A DNA stretch of 26,482 nt from Actinobacteria bacterium UBA959 (GTDB lineage: Bacteria; Actinomycetota; Actinomycetes; S36-B12; UBA5976): assembly GCA_002293025.1 (NCBI GenBank), contig DBCL01000014.1, forward strand, positions 280,302 through 306,783, read 5' to 3'. The translations under genes and the position numbers were made by a program. Of the stretch, positions 1 to 6,475 are shown piece by piece. How positions within the stretch are numbered: position 1 is the first letter of the stretch; every line of letters begins with the position of its first letter. The notes under the pieces were generated by a model. That model was not told the DNA's origin, ran no database searches, and saw nothing but the letters and a program-made list of their open reading frames with translations.

Positions 1-914
1 ACTTTGATGTTCTCCACTTACACGAACCGCTGAGTGTTTCGATCTCGCCAATTGTTGCCTGGACGGCTTCAGGGCCAATTGTTGCAACACAGCATGCAGC
101 CTATGACAAATCGGTAGCAGTTAGATCTGGAAGTTTCTTGGCACATTCAGTGCTGGAAAGGTGCACAGTTCGGCTGGCAGTTTCAGACCTCGCTCGAAGA
201 TCTGTGTTGGAGAATATTGGAGGCGATGCTTTAATCATTCCAAATGGTATTGACGTTGAATTTTTCAGTAACTCATCAATAGAGAGATTTGCGGATGCTG
301 ATGAGATACAGATTCTTTTCATAGGCAGAATCGAAGATGAGCGAAAAGGTTTGCTTGAGCTTTTGGAGGCTTTTGCGATTGTTGCCGCAGATGCTGAGAA
401 ACTCAAATTAGTAGTAGTTGGTCCTGGGGATCAACCAGAAGAGTTTGATCAACTTTCCGATTCAGTGAAATCCAAGATCATCTTTACAGGGGCAGTTTCT
501 GAGCACACGAAGGCTGCCCTGCTCAAAGGATCAGATTTCTTTATTGCGCCTAACCAGTCAGGTGAATCTTTTGGAATAATTCTTACCGAGGCCATGTCTG
601 CAGGCACCCCAATATTGGCTTCAAATATTGAAGCATTCAGTTTAGTTCTTGAGGATGGTGCCGCAGGTTTGCTGTTCGAGCCTTCAGTTGAAGGAATAAC
701 TCAAGCATTATTGCGGATTTGTCAAAACCCCAACTTGCTATCGGCCAAGAGCCGATACGCATCAGAGCTTGTTTGGCAATATGACTGGGATTTAGTAACT
801 GCTCGAGTTTTAGATTCATATGACCAGGCCAGGCTTGCTGGGGAGCGGGTCACCGAAGATCTGAAATCGTTGTTTTTAGGTCGCTGGGGCAGAAGTTTTA
901 AGGCTTGGTCATGA
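1..914 (+). CDS. pimA: Phosphatidylinositol mannosyltransferase (PimA-like, GT4), 5' end cut by window edge
   Basis: Family-4 glycosyltransferase that would add the first mannose from GDP-mannose to phosphatidylinositol on the inner face of the membrane, the entry step to PIMs and lipoglycans. The reading frame is open from base 3 to the TGA at 912-914 with no start in the window, so about 303 codons are visible and roughly the first 70-80 residues are missing. The first visible residues (FDVLHLHEPLSVSISP) and GPIVATQHA match the N-domain acceptor-side region of PimA. The C-domain begins near LFIGRIEDERKGL and holds the GDP-sugar-binding EX7E region in ESFGIILTEAMSAGTP. An in-frame TTG at 138 is internal and is not the start. 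The position upstream of pdxS-pdxT-yebC-ruvC matches pimA in mycobacteria. Another GT4 lipid glycosyltransferase cannot be excluded without the N-terminus. Confidence 0.85.
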   Translation, partial: FDVLHLHEPLSVSISPIVAWTASGPIVATQHAAYDKSVAVRSGSFLAHSVLERCTVRLAVSDLARRSVLENIGGDALIIPNGIDVEFFSNSSIERFADADEIQILFIGRIEDERKGLLELLEAFAIVAADAEKLKLVVVGPGDQPEEFDQLSDSVKSKIIFTGAVSEHTKAALLKGSDFFIAPNQSGESFGIILTEAMSAGTPILASNIEAFSLVLEDGAAGLLFEPSVEGITQALLRICQNPNLLSAKSRYASELVWQYDWDLVTARVLDSYDQARLAGERVTEDLKSLFLGRWGRSFKAWS

Positions 915-1381
915 CACTAGGAATAATTCTTCTCTGCTCCCTTCTGGTAATTATTGCCTTTGCTTCCCAGGTAGCTGGACGCTTGGACAAACTACACCGC
1001 CGAGTTAGTAGTTCACGGTCCATGCTTTGGGGCAGAATTCATGAGCGTTATCAGGTGGCAACTCAGTTAAATAATCCAGAGATTAATGCTGCAGTTTCAG
1101 CGGCAAAAAAAGAGGCAGATAAACGAATTTTTAGCCCAAACCATCTATTGAGCGAGTCGCATCTCACCCAGAAACTCTCCTGGTGTGACCTCAATCTAGA
1201 GATAAGACGCGCTCAGCAACGACTACAAGACGCGCGCCGCATGCACAACGAGGCAGTTCGGGCCACTAGATACGTTCGGTCATGGCGGATATCGAGATGG
1301 CTTCGACTAACTGGCAGAGCACCGGCTCCAAATTTTGTAGATTTTGATGATTCTTTGTTTCCAATTCAAAACCGGGATTAA
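911..1381 (+). CDS. Small membrane-anchored coiled-coil protein of unknown function
   Basis: A 156-residue protein that I cannot assign to a function. Residues about 3-20 form one hydrophobic segment, which fits an N-terminal membrane anchor or uncleaved signal. It is followed by a charged helical region (RLDKLHRRVSSSR) and a second one rich in Arg, Gln and Glu near residues 95-120 (LEIRRAQQRLQDARRM), probably coiled coil. The C-terminus ends in an acidic, aromatic tail. The RLDKLHRRV pattern recalls short actinobacterial membrane proteins found next to pimA and is faintly LemA-like; that resemblance is weak. The ATG at 911 overlaps the pimA stop as ATGA, implying translational coupling and perhaps a shared envelope role. 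A TTG two codons upstream (905) is a less likely start. Confidence 0.75.
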   Translation: MTLGIILLCSLLVIIAFASQVAGRLDKLHRRVSSSRSMLWGRIHERYQVATQLNNPEINAAVSAAKKEADKRIFSPNHLLSESHLTQKLSWCDLNLEIRRAQQRLQDARRMHNEAVRATRYVRSWRISRWLRLTGRAPAPNFVDFDDSLFPIQNRD

Positions 1382-1415
1382 TCCAGCAAGAAATGTCATT
1401 ACTAATATTTGCTTT

Positions 1416-1443
1416 TTGCATATGTTTTAGTTCAGAATATGCC
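1416..1443 (+). promoter_or_regulatory. Possible promoter for the lysine-rich protein gene
   Basis: TTGCAT at 1416-1421 and TATGCC at 1438-1443 are separated by 16 bases, a weak sigma-70-like pair in the 107-bp gap between the coiled-coil protein and the lysine-rich gene. A transcript would start near 1450 and have a short leader with the GGGAGG ribosome site at 1479-1484. The -10 box matches consensus poorly, so this is a suggestion only. Confidence 0.22.
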
Positions 1444-1488
1444 AGTCGCGTCATGATCTAGAAATGGCGCACCTACTCGGGAGGTAAT

Positions 1489-1836
1489 GTGGCTGCAAAG
1501 AAAGCCGCGAAGAAGCGTTCACCTAAGAAGGCTGCTAAGAAGTCTTCTAAGAAGCGCACCGCAAAGAAGGCTCCAGCAAAGAAGCGTGCCAAGAAGGCCG
1601 CTAAAAAGCGTGGAGCCAAAAAGGCTGCTAAGAAGTCGACTAAGAAGCGTGCTAAAAAGGCTGCTAAAAAGTCAACTAAGAAGCGTGCCAAGAAAGCCGC
1701 AAAGAAGTCAGCGAAGAAAGCACCTAAGAAGGCTGCTAAGAAAGCTACTAAAAAGCGTGCTAAGAAGAAGGCTGCTAAACCAGCAGCAGTACCAGCAGCA
1801 CCAGTTGTGATTCCAGGAATCACTCCAAACTGGTAG
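1489..1836 (+). CDS. Histone H1-like lysine/alanine-rich repeat protein
   Basis: A 115-residue, extremely basic protein: about 46 lysines (40 percent) plus seven arginines, arranged as repeats of AAKK, STKK, RAKK and APKK. It ends in a short neutral tail of Ala, Pro and Val that finishes ITPNW. Such tracts bind nucleic acid without sequence specificity, as in the tails of eukaryotic histone H1 and the C-terminal extension of actinobacterial HupB. No HU or other folded domain precedes the repeats here, so it is a free-standing tail. I chose the GTG at 1489, four bases after GGGAGGT. The overlapping ATG at 1487 would read a different, Arg/Leu-rich frame and lies too near the ribosome site. A nucleoid-binding role is inferred from composition only; binding to RNA or polyphosphate is also possible. 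Confidence 0.85.
   Translation: MAAKKAAKKRSPKKAAKKSSKKRTAKKAPAKKRAKKAAKKRGAKKAAKKSTKKRAKKAAKKSTKKRAKKAAKKSAKKAPKKAAKKATKKRAKKKAAKPAAVPAAPVVIPGITPNW
1624..1695 (+). repeat. Tandem 36-bp coding repeat (two copies)
   Basis: Two adjacent 36-bp units, 1624-1659 and 1660-1695, encode the same 12 residues, AAKKSTKKRAKK, and differ only at synonymous positions (for example tcg/tca, gct/gcc, aag/aaa). The surrounding sequence is a looser series of AAKK-type units, so the gene has probably grown and shrunk by slippage or unequal recombination. Confidence 0.85.
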
Positions 1837-1850
1837 ATCTGATTAAAGAA

Positions 1851-1876
1851 ACCTCAAAAAACTATTTTGTTGAGGT
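1851..1876 (+). terminator. A/T-rich hairpin after the lysine-rich gene
   Basis: ACCTCAA at 1851-1857 pairs with TTGAGGT at 1870-1876. Inside this stem, AAAA at 1858-1861 can pair with TTTT at 1865-1868 beyond a one-base bulge, leaving a three-base loop. It begins 14 bases after the stop codon. It lacks a terminal T-run and may act together with the stronger hairpin that starts two bases later. Confidence 0.4.
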
Positions 1877-1877
1877 A

Positions 1878-1918
1878 GTTAAGGGGCGAGGTCCAAAATG
1901 CGGACCTCGCCCCTTAAC
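1878..1918 (+). terminator. Perfect 17-bp-stem hairpin between the lysine-rich gene and pdxS
   Basis: Left arm 1878-1894 (GTTAAGGGGCGAGGTCC) is an exact inverted repeat of right arm 1902-1918, with a seven-base loop at 1895-1901. The stem is GC-rich and would be very stable. No T-run follows, so it would be an actinobacterial tail-less terminator rather than a classic one. Because it lies 34 bases upstream of pdxS, it could also be part of the pdxS leader or protect an mRNA end. Confidence 0.6.
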
Positions 1919-1952
1919 GTATCCTTGCCCTCTATTACTAAGGGCGTGAATC

Positions 1953-2846
1953 ATGAGCGAAGCCAAATCAGTTGGTACTACCCAAGTTAAGCGCGGCATG
2001 GCCGAGATGCTTAAGGGTGGCGTCATCATGGATGTAGTAACCCCCGAACAGGCTCGAATTGCTGAAGATGCTGGCGCTGTTGCTGTGATGGCACTAGAGC
2101 GCGTTCCTGCAGATATTCGCGCGCAAGGCGGAGTAGCCCGGATGTCTGATCCAGACATGATCGATGGCATCATTGCTGCAGTTTCTATTCCAGTTATGGC
2201 TAAAGCTCGAATTGGTCATTTTGTTGAAGCGCAGGTGATTCAATCTCTTGGTGTTGATTACATCGATGAGTCAGAGGTTTTAACTCCCGCGGATGAGGCA
2301 AACCACATCGATAAGTGGAAGTTTACGGTTCCTTTTGTATGTGGCGCGACGAATCTAGGTGAAGCATTGCGCAGAATAACTGAAGGTGCTGCCATGATTC
2401 GATCTAAAGGTGAAGCAGGAACTGGAAACGTTGTGGAAGCCACTCGACACATGCGTCAGATACTAGGTGACATCAAGCGTTTGTCTGTATTAAGTTCGGA
2501 AGAGCTTTATACGGCAGCCAAGAATTTGCAGGCTCCATATGATCTAGTTGCAGAAGTGGCTTCAACTGGAAAGCTTCCTGTTGTTTTGTTCACTGCGGGT
2601 GGAATTGCAACGCCAGCTGATGCAGCGCTAATGATGCAGTTGGGTGCTCAGGGAGTATTTGTAGGTTCAGGAATATTTAAGAGTGGAGATCCAGTAAAGC
2701 GTGCTAGTGCAATTGTCCAGGCTACTTTGCACTATCAAGATCCTAAGAAAGTTGCCGAAGTTTCTCGCGGATTGGGTGAAGCGATGGTTGGCATAAATAT
2801 CGATACCTTGCCTGAATCAGAGAAGTACGCAACTAGAGGTTGGTAA
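1953..2846 (+). CDS. pdxS: Pyridoxal 5'-phosphate synthase, synthase subunit PdxS
   Basis: Builds pyridoxal 5'-phosphate (vitamin B6) from ribose 5-phosphate, glyceraldehyde 3-phosphate and ammonia supplied by PdxT, in the DXP-independent route. The 297-residue length is typical of this (beta/alpha)8 barrel. Key residues are present: Asp27 in MDVVTPEQA, Lys84 in MAKARIGHF, which forms the sugar imine, and Lys152 in RSKGEAGTG, the second catalytic lysine. The phosphate-binding GGIATPADA and GSGIFKSGDP loops near the C-terminus are also intact. The ATG at 1953 gives the family's usual N-terminus (xVKRGMAEMLKGGVIMDV). It is first in a co-directional group and lies seven bases upstream of pdxT, its obligate partner. 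The strong hairpin upstream separates it from the lysine-rich gene. Confidence 0.98.
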   Translation: MSEAKSVGTTQVKRGMAEMLKGGVIMDVVTPEQARIAEDAGAVAVMALERVPADIRAQGGVARMSDPDMIDGIIAAVSIPVMAKARIGHFVEAQVIQSLGVDYIDESEVLTPADEANHIDKWKFTVPFVCGATNLGEALRRITEGAAMIRSKGEAGTGNVVEATRHMRQILGDIKRLSVLSSEELYTAAKNLQAPYDLVAEVASTGKLPVVLFTAGGIATPADAALMMQLGAQGVFVGSGIFKSGDPVKRASAIVQATLHYQDPKKVAEVSRGLGEAMVGINIDTLPESEKYATRGW

Positions 2847-2853
2847 GAATTCC

Positions 2854-3453
2854 ATGATCATTGGAATTTTAGCTTTACAAGGTGATGTTGCAGAGCATCG
2901 TGTAGCTTTGGTTAACGCGGGCGTTCGTCAAGTGAAAGAGATTCGAAATCCATTGGACCTTGAAGGTATCGACGGATTAATCATTCCTGGCGGTGAATCA
3001 ACCACCATTTCGATGCTCTGCATTTCAACAGGTTTAGATATAGCAATACAGCAAAAAATAGACTCCAAACTTCCAGTTTATGGTTCGTGTGCTGGGATGA
3101 TCATGTTGGCAACTGAGATCTTGGACGGACGTTCTGATCAATTTGGATTCAAAGCACTAGATATTGCTGTTAGACGTAATGGTTTTGGTCGTCAAGTAGA
3201 TTCATTTGAAACTGAAGTTACTTTTCTTGATGGGAAAGTTACAAATGGAGTCTTCATTAGAGCACCAAGAATCGAGTCGGTAGGTCCTTTGGTCGAGGTG
3301 CTAGCAACCATTGATTATCAGGGAAGAAAAGTTCCAGTTGCCGTAAAAGCAGGCAATGCTCTGGCCACTGCTTATCACCCAGAACTTGATTCCTTGAGCC
3401 AGATTCATTCAATATTCGTGCAGATGGTTCAAAAGGCCACAGAGCGGGTTTAG
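2854..3453 (+). CDS. pdxT: Pyridoxal 5'-phosphate synthase, glutaminase subunit PdxT
   Basis: Class I glutamine amidotransferase that hydrolyses glutamine and channels ammonia to PdxS in the 12+12 PLP synthase complex. The 199-residue protein has the full triad: Cys79 in GSCAGMIML, His175 and Glu177 in AYHPELD. The GGES motif (47-50) that contacts glutamine is present. The conserved N-terminus IGILALQGDVAEH supports the ATG at 2854. It follows pdxS by seven bases, so the two subunits are almost certainly co-translated. Confidence 0.98.
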   Translation: MIIGILALQGDVAEHRVALVNAGVRQVKEIRNPLDLEGIDGLIIPGGESTTISMLCISTGLDIAIQQKIDSKLPVYGSCAGMIMLATEILDGRSDQFGFKALDIAVRRNGFGRQVDSFETEVTFLDGKVTNGVFIRAPRIESVGPLVEVLATIDYQGRKVPVAVKAGNALATAYHPELDSLSQIHSIFVQMVQKATERV

Positions 3454-3489
3454 TCTTAGTCCAGCAAGAGAAGGTAAAAAGGGGTATTC

Positions 3490-4236
3490 ATGTCAGGCCA
3501 TTCCAAATGGGCTACGACCAAGCACAAAAAAGCCATTATTGATTCCAGGCGTGCAAAATTGTTTGCAAAATTGATTCGCAATATTGAAGTTGCCGCACGT
3601 ATTGGTGGAGCAGAAATTGAACACAATCCAACTCTTTATGACGCGATTCAAAAAGCTAAGAAAGCTTCGGTTCCCTCTGATAACGTAGAGCGAGCTGTCA
3701 AACGTGGGTCTGGACTAGAAACTGGTGGAGCTGAATATCAAACCATCATGTATGAAGGTTATGGACCAAACGGAGTTGCATTACTAGTTGAGTGTTTAAC
3801 TGATAATCGGAATAGGGCTGCAAGCGAAGTTCGCGTAGCCATTACTCGCAATGGTGGGTCAATGGCAGACCCAGGATCTGTCTCATATTTGTTTAATCGA
3901 AAAGGCGTAATCTTGGTTTCTAGAAGTAGTTCTACCGAGGATGCAATCTTGGAAGCAACCCTTGATGCTGGAGCTCAAGAAGTTAATGATCTTGGAGAAA
4001 CCTTTGAGATAATTACTGAAGCTACCGATTTGGTCAAAGTAAGAACTTCACTTCAGAATGCTGGAATAGATTACGAGTCTGCTGATGTTCAATTTGTGCC
4101 TTCATTGACAATCCCTGTTGAAGATGATGTCGCCGAAAGAATTTTCAAATTACTCGAAGCTATTGAAGATTCAGATGAAGTTCAAAATGTTTACTCAAAT
4201 TTTGATGTTTCAGATTCCGCAATGGCACAGGTCTAG
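3490..4236 (+). CDS. yebC: YebC/TACO1-family translation or regulatory protein
   Basis: A 248-residue YebC/PmpR/TACO1 family protein. The signature N-terminus MSGHSKWATTKHKKA, the Lys/Arg-rich first 40 residues and the MYEGYGPNG segment are diagnostic. Bacterial members were long annotated as transcription regulators. The mitochondrial relative TACO1 and more recent bacterial work point to a ribosome role, easing stalls at proline-rich stretches. AAAAGGGG ends six bases before the ATG and acts as ribosome site. The stop TAG overlaps the ruvC start as TAGTG, so yebC heads the ruvCAB set, as in many bacteria. The window also ends in efp, another factor for proline stalls, but in a separate operon. 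Confidence 0.96.
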   Translation: MSGHSKWATTKHKKAIIDSRRAKLFAKLIRNIEVAARIGGAEIEHNPTLYDAIQKAKKASVPSDNVERAVKRGSGLETGGAEYQTIMYEGYGPNGVALLVECLTDNRNRAASEVRVAITRNGGSMADPGSVSYLFNRKGVILVSRSSSTEDAILEATLDAGAQEVNDLGETFEIITEATDLVKVRTSLQNAGIDYESADVQFVPSLTIPVEDDVAERIFKLLEAIEDSDEVQNVYSNFDVSDSAMAQV

Positions 4237-4769
4237 TGAGGGTCCTAGGTGTTGATCCGGGTTTAACTCGATGCGGGTTAGCCGTAGTTGAAGCAAGTCC
4301 TGGTAAGAAGGGATCATTAGTTCATCTAGAAGTTGCTACCAGCGATTCGAAATCCGAACTTTCTTCACGACTTCTGCTAATTAGCAATCGAATCGAATAT
4401 GTGCTGGACACCTTTAAACCAGAGGCCGTGTCACTCGAGAGAGTTTTTGCTCAGGCAAACTTAAAGACCGTGATGGGTGTGGCTCAGGTAAGTGGCATAG
4501 TTTTAGCGGAATCCGCAAAACGCAAAATCTTAATCTCCATGTACACCCCAACACAGGTTAAATCCAGTGTGACTGGGAATGGTCGAAGTGATAAAAAACA
4601 AATAGGCCTGATGGTTCAACGATTGTTAGACCTAGATGCGATTCCAAAACCAGCAGACGCGGCAGATGCAATCGCGTTAGCACTCTGTCATGCTTGGCGT
4701 GTGCGCTCGGCTAGTGTCGCTCAAAGCAACGGGAAACCCCGAAAGGCCCCTAAGGTTGTCCGATCATGA
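4236..4769 (+). CDS. ruvC: Crossover junction endodeoxyribonuclease RuvC
   Basis: Holliday-junction resolvase that cuts symmetrically as a dimer after branch migration by RuvAB. The 177-residue RNase H-like fold keeps the four acidic metal ligands: Asp7 in VLGVDPGLT, Glu68 in SLERVFAQ, and Asp141 and Asp144 in PADAADAIALA. The start is a GTG at 4236 that shares its G with the yebC stop; no ATG gives the conserved N-terminus. The end overlaps ruvA by four bases (ATGA). After about residue 158 there is a basic, low-complexity tail, common in actinobacterial RuvC. Confidence 0.97.
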   Translation: MRVLGVDPGLTRCGLAVVEASPGKKGSLVHLEVATSDSKSELSSRLLLISNRIEYVLDTFKPEAVSLERVFAQANLKTVMGVAQVSGIVLAESAKRKILISMYTPTQVKSSVTGNGRSDKKQIGLMVQRLLDLDAIPKPADAADAIALALCHAWRVRSASVAQSNGKPRKAPKVVRS

Positions 4770-5326
4770 TTAGTTACGTATCTGGCGAAGTCGCTGCTAT
4801 AGATGGCAACACGGTTGTGGTGGATGTCTCTGGGATTGGGATCTCGGTGGTGTGCACCTCTTCAGCTCTTGCTACCGCCAAATTGGGTGGTAGCTGGAAA
4901 GTACCAACTGAGCTAATTATCCGAGAAGATCATTGGTTAATACTGGGTTTCAGTTCCAATGAGGAGCGGTCATGGTTTAGAAACCTAAACTCAGTTTCTG
5001 GTGTTGGACCAAAGTCAGCATTGGTAATTTTAAGTGTACTCAGCACGGATGCATTAGTTACCGCCATAATTTCAGGTGATGAAAATGCACTCATAGCAGT
5101 TCCTGGAGTTGGTAAAAAGAGTGCAGCCAGAATCATTCTAGAGTTGAAAGATAAAGCCAAATTAGAATCTGCACCCGCTTCGGGAAATCAAGACGTGATA
5201 GCTGCCTTAGTTGGACTTGGTTGGCCAGAGAAACTTTCAAGAGTAGTTGTAGCGGATATATCTGATCCAAACCTTGATACTGCAACTTTATTAAGAAATG
5301 CCCTTGCTCGGTTGGCCAAGAAATGA
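4766..5326 (+). CDS. ruvA: Holliday junction branch migration protein RuvA
   Basis: Junction-binding subunit that forms tetramers on four-way DNA and loads RuvB. The 186 residues show the three-domain layout: an OB-fold (about 1-63), two helix-hairpin-helix motifs (SVSGVGPKSALVIL and AVPGVGKKSAARII, about 77-125), and a small C-terminal domain (about 138-186) that contacts RuvB. The linker between domains II and III is short. Start and stop both use ATGA four-base overlaps, with ruvC and ruvB respectively, consistent with a coupled ruvCAB operon. Confidence 0.98.
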   Translation: MISYVSGEVAAIDGNTVVVDVSGIGISVVCTSSALATAKLGGSWKVPTELIIREDHWLILGFSSNEERSWFRNLNSVSGVGPKSALVILSVLSTDALVTAIISGDENALIAVPGVGKKSAARIILELKDKAKLESAPASGNQDVIAALVGLGWPEKLSRVVVADISDPNLDTATLLRNALARLAKK

Positions 5327-6336
5327 GTTTTGATGGGGACCTAATCGATCCCACTGCACAAGAGGATGAAGTTTTAGTTGATACTGCTTTGCGGCCAACG
5401 AATTTGCAAGAGTTTGTCGGACAAGAGAGAGCTCAAGAGCAGTTGAATGTTGCTTTGAAAGCCGCCATATCTCGAGGTGCAGCAGCCGATCATATGTTGA
5501 TGTCTGGTCCTGCTGGTTTGGGCAAAACAACTTTAGCCACAATCACCGCTAAAGAATTGGGTGTGCCACTTCGAATCACCAGCGGACCAGCGATTGTTCA
5601 TGCAGGGGATTTGGCTGCAGTGTTAACTTCTTTAAATAACGGGGAAGTGCTTTTTATTGACGAGATTCATCGCACCGCAAAGCCCGCTCTTGAAATGCTT
5701 TATTTGGCTATGGAAGATTTCCGAGTTGATGTGATGGTTGGCAAAGGAGCGGGAGCAACGGCTTTACCTTTGGAGATTCAACCTTTCACGTTAGTTGGGG
5801 CAACTACTCGAGCAGGAGTGTTGCCGGCACCACTTCGAGATCGATTTGGTCTAACGATTCACCTAGATTTTTATGGAGTTTCAGAGTTGGAAAAAATTGT
5901 TCTTCGAAGCGCGGAATTACTGCATCTTAAAATTGATCAACCTGGTGCCTACCAGATAGCTTCAAGATCCCGTGGAACTCCACGTATCGCAAATAGGTTG
6001 CTGCGACGAGTCCGTGATTGGTCAAGTGTGAATTCAGATGGATCAATTAATGTGGAGGCTGCTAAAGCCGCACTTGACTTATATGAGATTGATCCATCGG
6101 GTTTAGATCGTTTAGATCGCGCCGTATTACATGCCTTAGTCACTCAATTTCAAGGCGGTCCCGTTGGTCTTTCTACCTTGGCAATAGCTGTTGGTGAGGA
6201 GACCAGCACAATTACTGAAGTTGTCGAGCCCTATCTAGTAAGGGCTGGCTATTTATCCAGATCTGCACGCGGCCGAATTGCTACTGAACTTGGATTGAAC
6301 CTAATCCAAGGTCTGACAGATCCTAAAACTCGATAA
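5323..6336 (+). CDS. ruvB: Holliday junction branch migration helicase RuvB
   Basis: AAA+ hexameric motor that drives branch migration at RuvA-bound junctions. Seen in its 337 residues: RPTNLQEFVGQ, Walker A GPAGLGKTT (62-70), Walker B LFIDEIHR (110-117), sensor 1 in GATTRAGVLPAPLRDRFG with the arginine-finger region, and the C-terminal winged helix that includes RIATELG. The ATG at 5323 overlaps the ruvA stop as ATGA. It is the last gene of the pdxS-to-ruvB group; a 135-bp gap follows. In many actinobacteria yajC comes next, but a recognisable yajC is not present here. Confidence 0.98.
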   Translation: MSFDGDLIDPTAQEDEVLVDTALRPTNLQEFVGQERAQEQLNVALKAAISRGAAADHMLMSGPAGLGKTTLATITAKELGVPLRITSGPAIVHAGDLAAVLTSLNNGEVLFIDEIHRTAKPALEMLYLAMEDFRVDVMVGKGAGATALPLEIQPFTLVGATTRAGVLPAPLRDRFGLTIHLDFYGVSELEKIVLRSAELLHLKIDQPGAYQIASRSRGTPRIANRLLRRVRDWSSVNSDGSINVEAAKAALDLYEIDPSGLDRLDRAVLHALVTQFQGGPVGLSTLAIAVGEETSTITEVVEPYLVRAGYLSRSARGRIATELGLNLIQGLTDPKTR

Positions 6337-6471
6337 CTGGCCGTCATTGCTGCTTTTTGGGGGTTTTTGGCTCAAAATCACGACATCTGGCCCCAGCCGG
6401 ATGCCTCAAAAACGGAATAGTGAATACTCAGCCCTCGTGCCTGTGAAATTCAGGCCCTTAAGGAGTAAGAA
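6337..6471 (+). promoter_or_regulatory. 135-bp ruvB-secD gap, probable secDF leader
   Basis: One of the two longest gaps in this densely packed window that separate genes on the same strand; it occupies the place of yajC in related genomes. It holds a T/G-rich stretch (about 6353-6370), a weak hairpin GCCTG/CAGGC at 6439-6455 with a seven-base loop, and the ribosome site AAGGAG at 6460-6465, six bases before the secD GTG. I see no convincing -35/-10 pair. One frame stays open across the whole gap, described in the next entry. Confidence 0.4.
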
Positions 6472-6475
6472 GTGA
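6401..6475 (+). CDS. Possible 24-codon leader peptide or relic ahead of secD
   Basis: ATG at 6401 opens a short frame encoding a basic 24-residue peptide that begins MPQKRNSEYS and ends RPLRSKK. Its TGA at 6473-6475 overlaps the secD GTG start as GTGA, the geometry of translational coupling. Upstream, the same frame stays open to and through the ruvB stop region, with a TTG at 6347 that would add 18 residues including LLLFGGFW. No strong ribosome site precedes the ATG, and a chance open frame of this length is quite likely. It could be a secDF leader, a decayed yajC or noise; no similarity to YajC is evident. Confidence 0.2.
   Translation: MPQKRNSEYSALVPVKFRPLRSKK

Noticed and set aside
138..914. 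Taking TTG 138 as the start of the glycosyltransferase
   Set aside because: The frame is open to the window edge and the residues before TTG match the PimA N-domain, so the gene is truncated by the window.
1487..1810. Plus-strand frame starting at ATG 1487, rich in Arg and Leu, overlapping the lysine-rich gene
   Set aside because: The ATG is only two bases from GGAGG, and the frame is a shifted reading of the same repeats. The GTG frame gives a known kind of protein with a distinct tail.
1473..1823. Long open frame on the minus strand across the lysine-rich gene, reading as Phe/Leu/Ala repeats
   Set aside because: It is the reverse complement of AAG/GCT repeats, which cannot easily make stops on that strand; it has no ribosome site and its composition mirrors the sense gene.
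1383..3469. The same 10-mer TCCAGCAAGA after the coiled-coil gene (about 1382) and after pdxT (about 3460)
   Set aside because: Two copies of a 10-mer in 26 kb can be chance, and the flanking bases do not match further.
6439..6455. Hairpin GCCTG/CAGGC in the secD leader as a riboswitch or terminator
   Set aside because: A five-bp stem with no T-run and no recognisable aptamer core is too little to support either.
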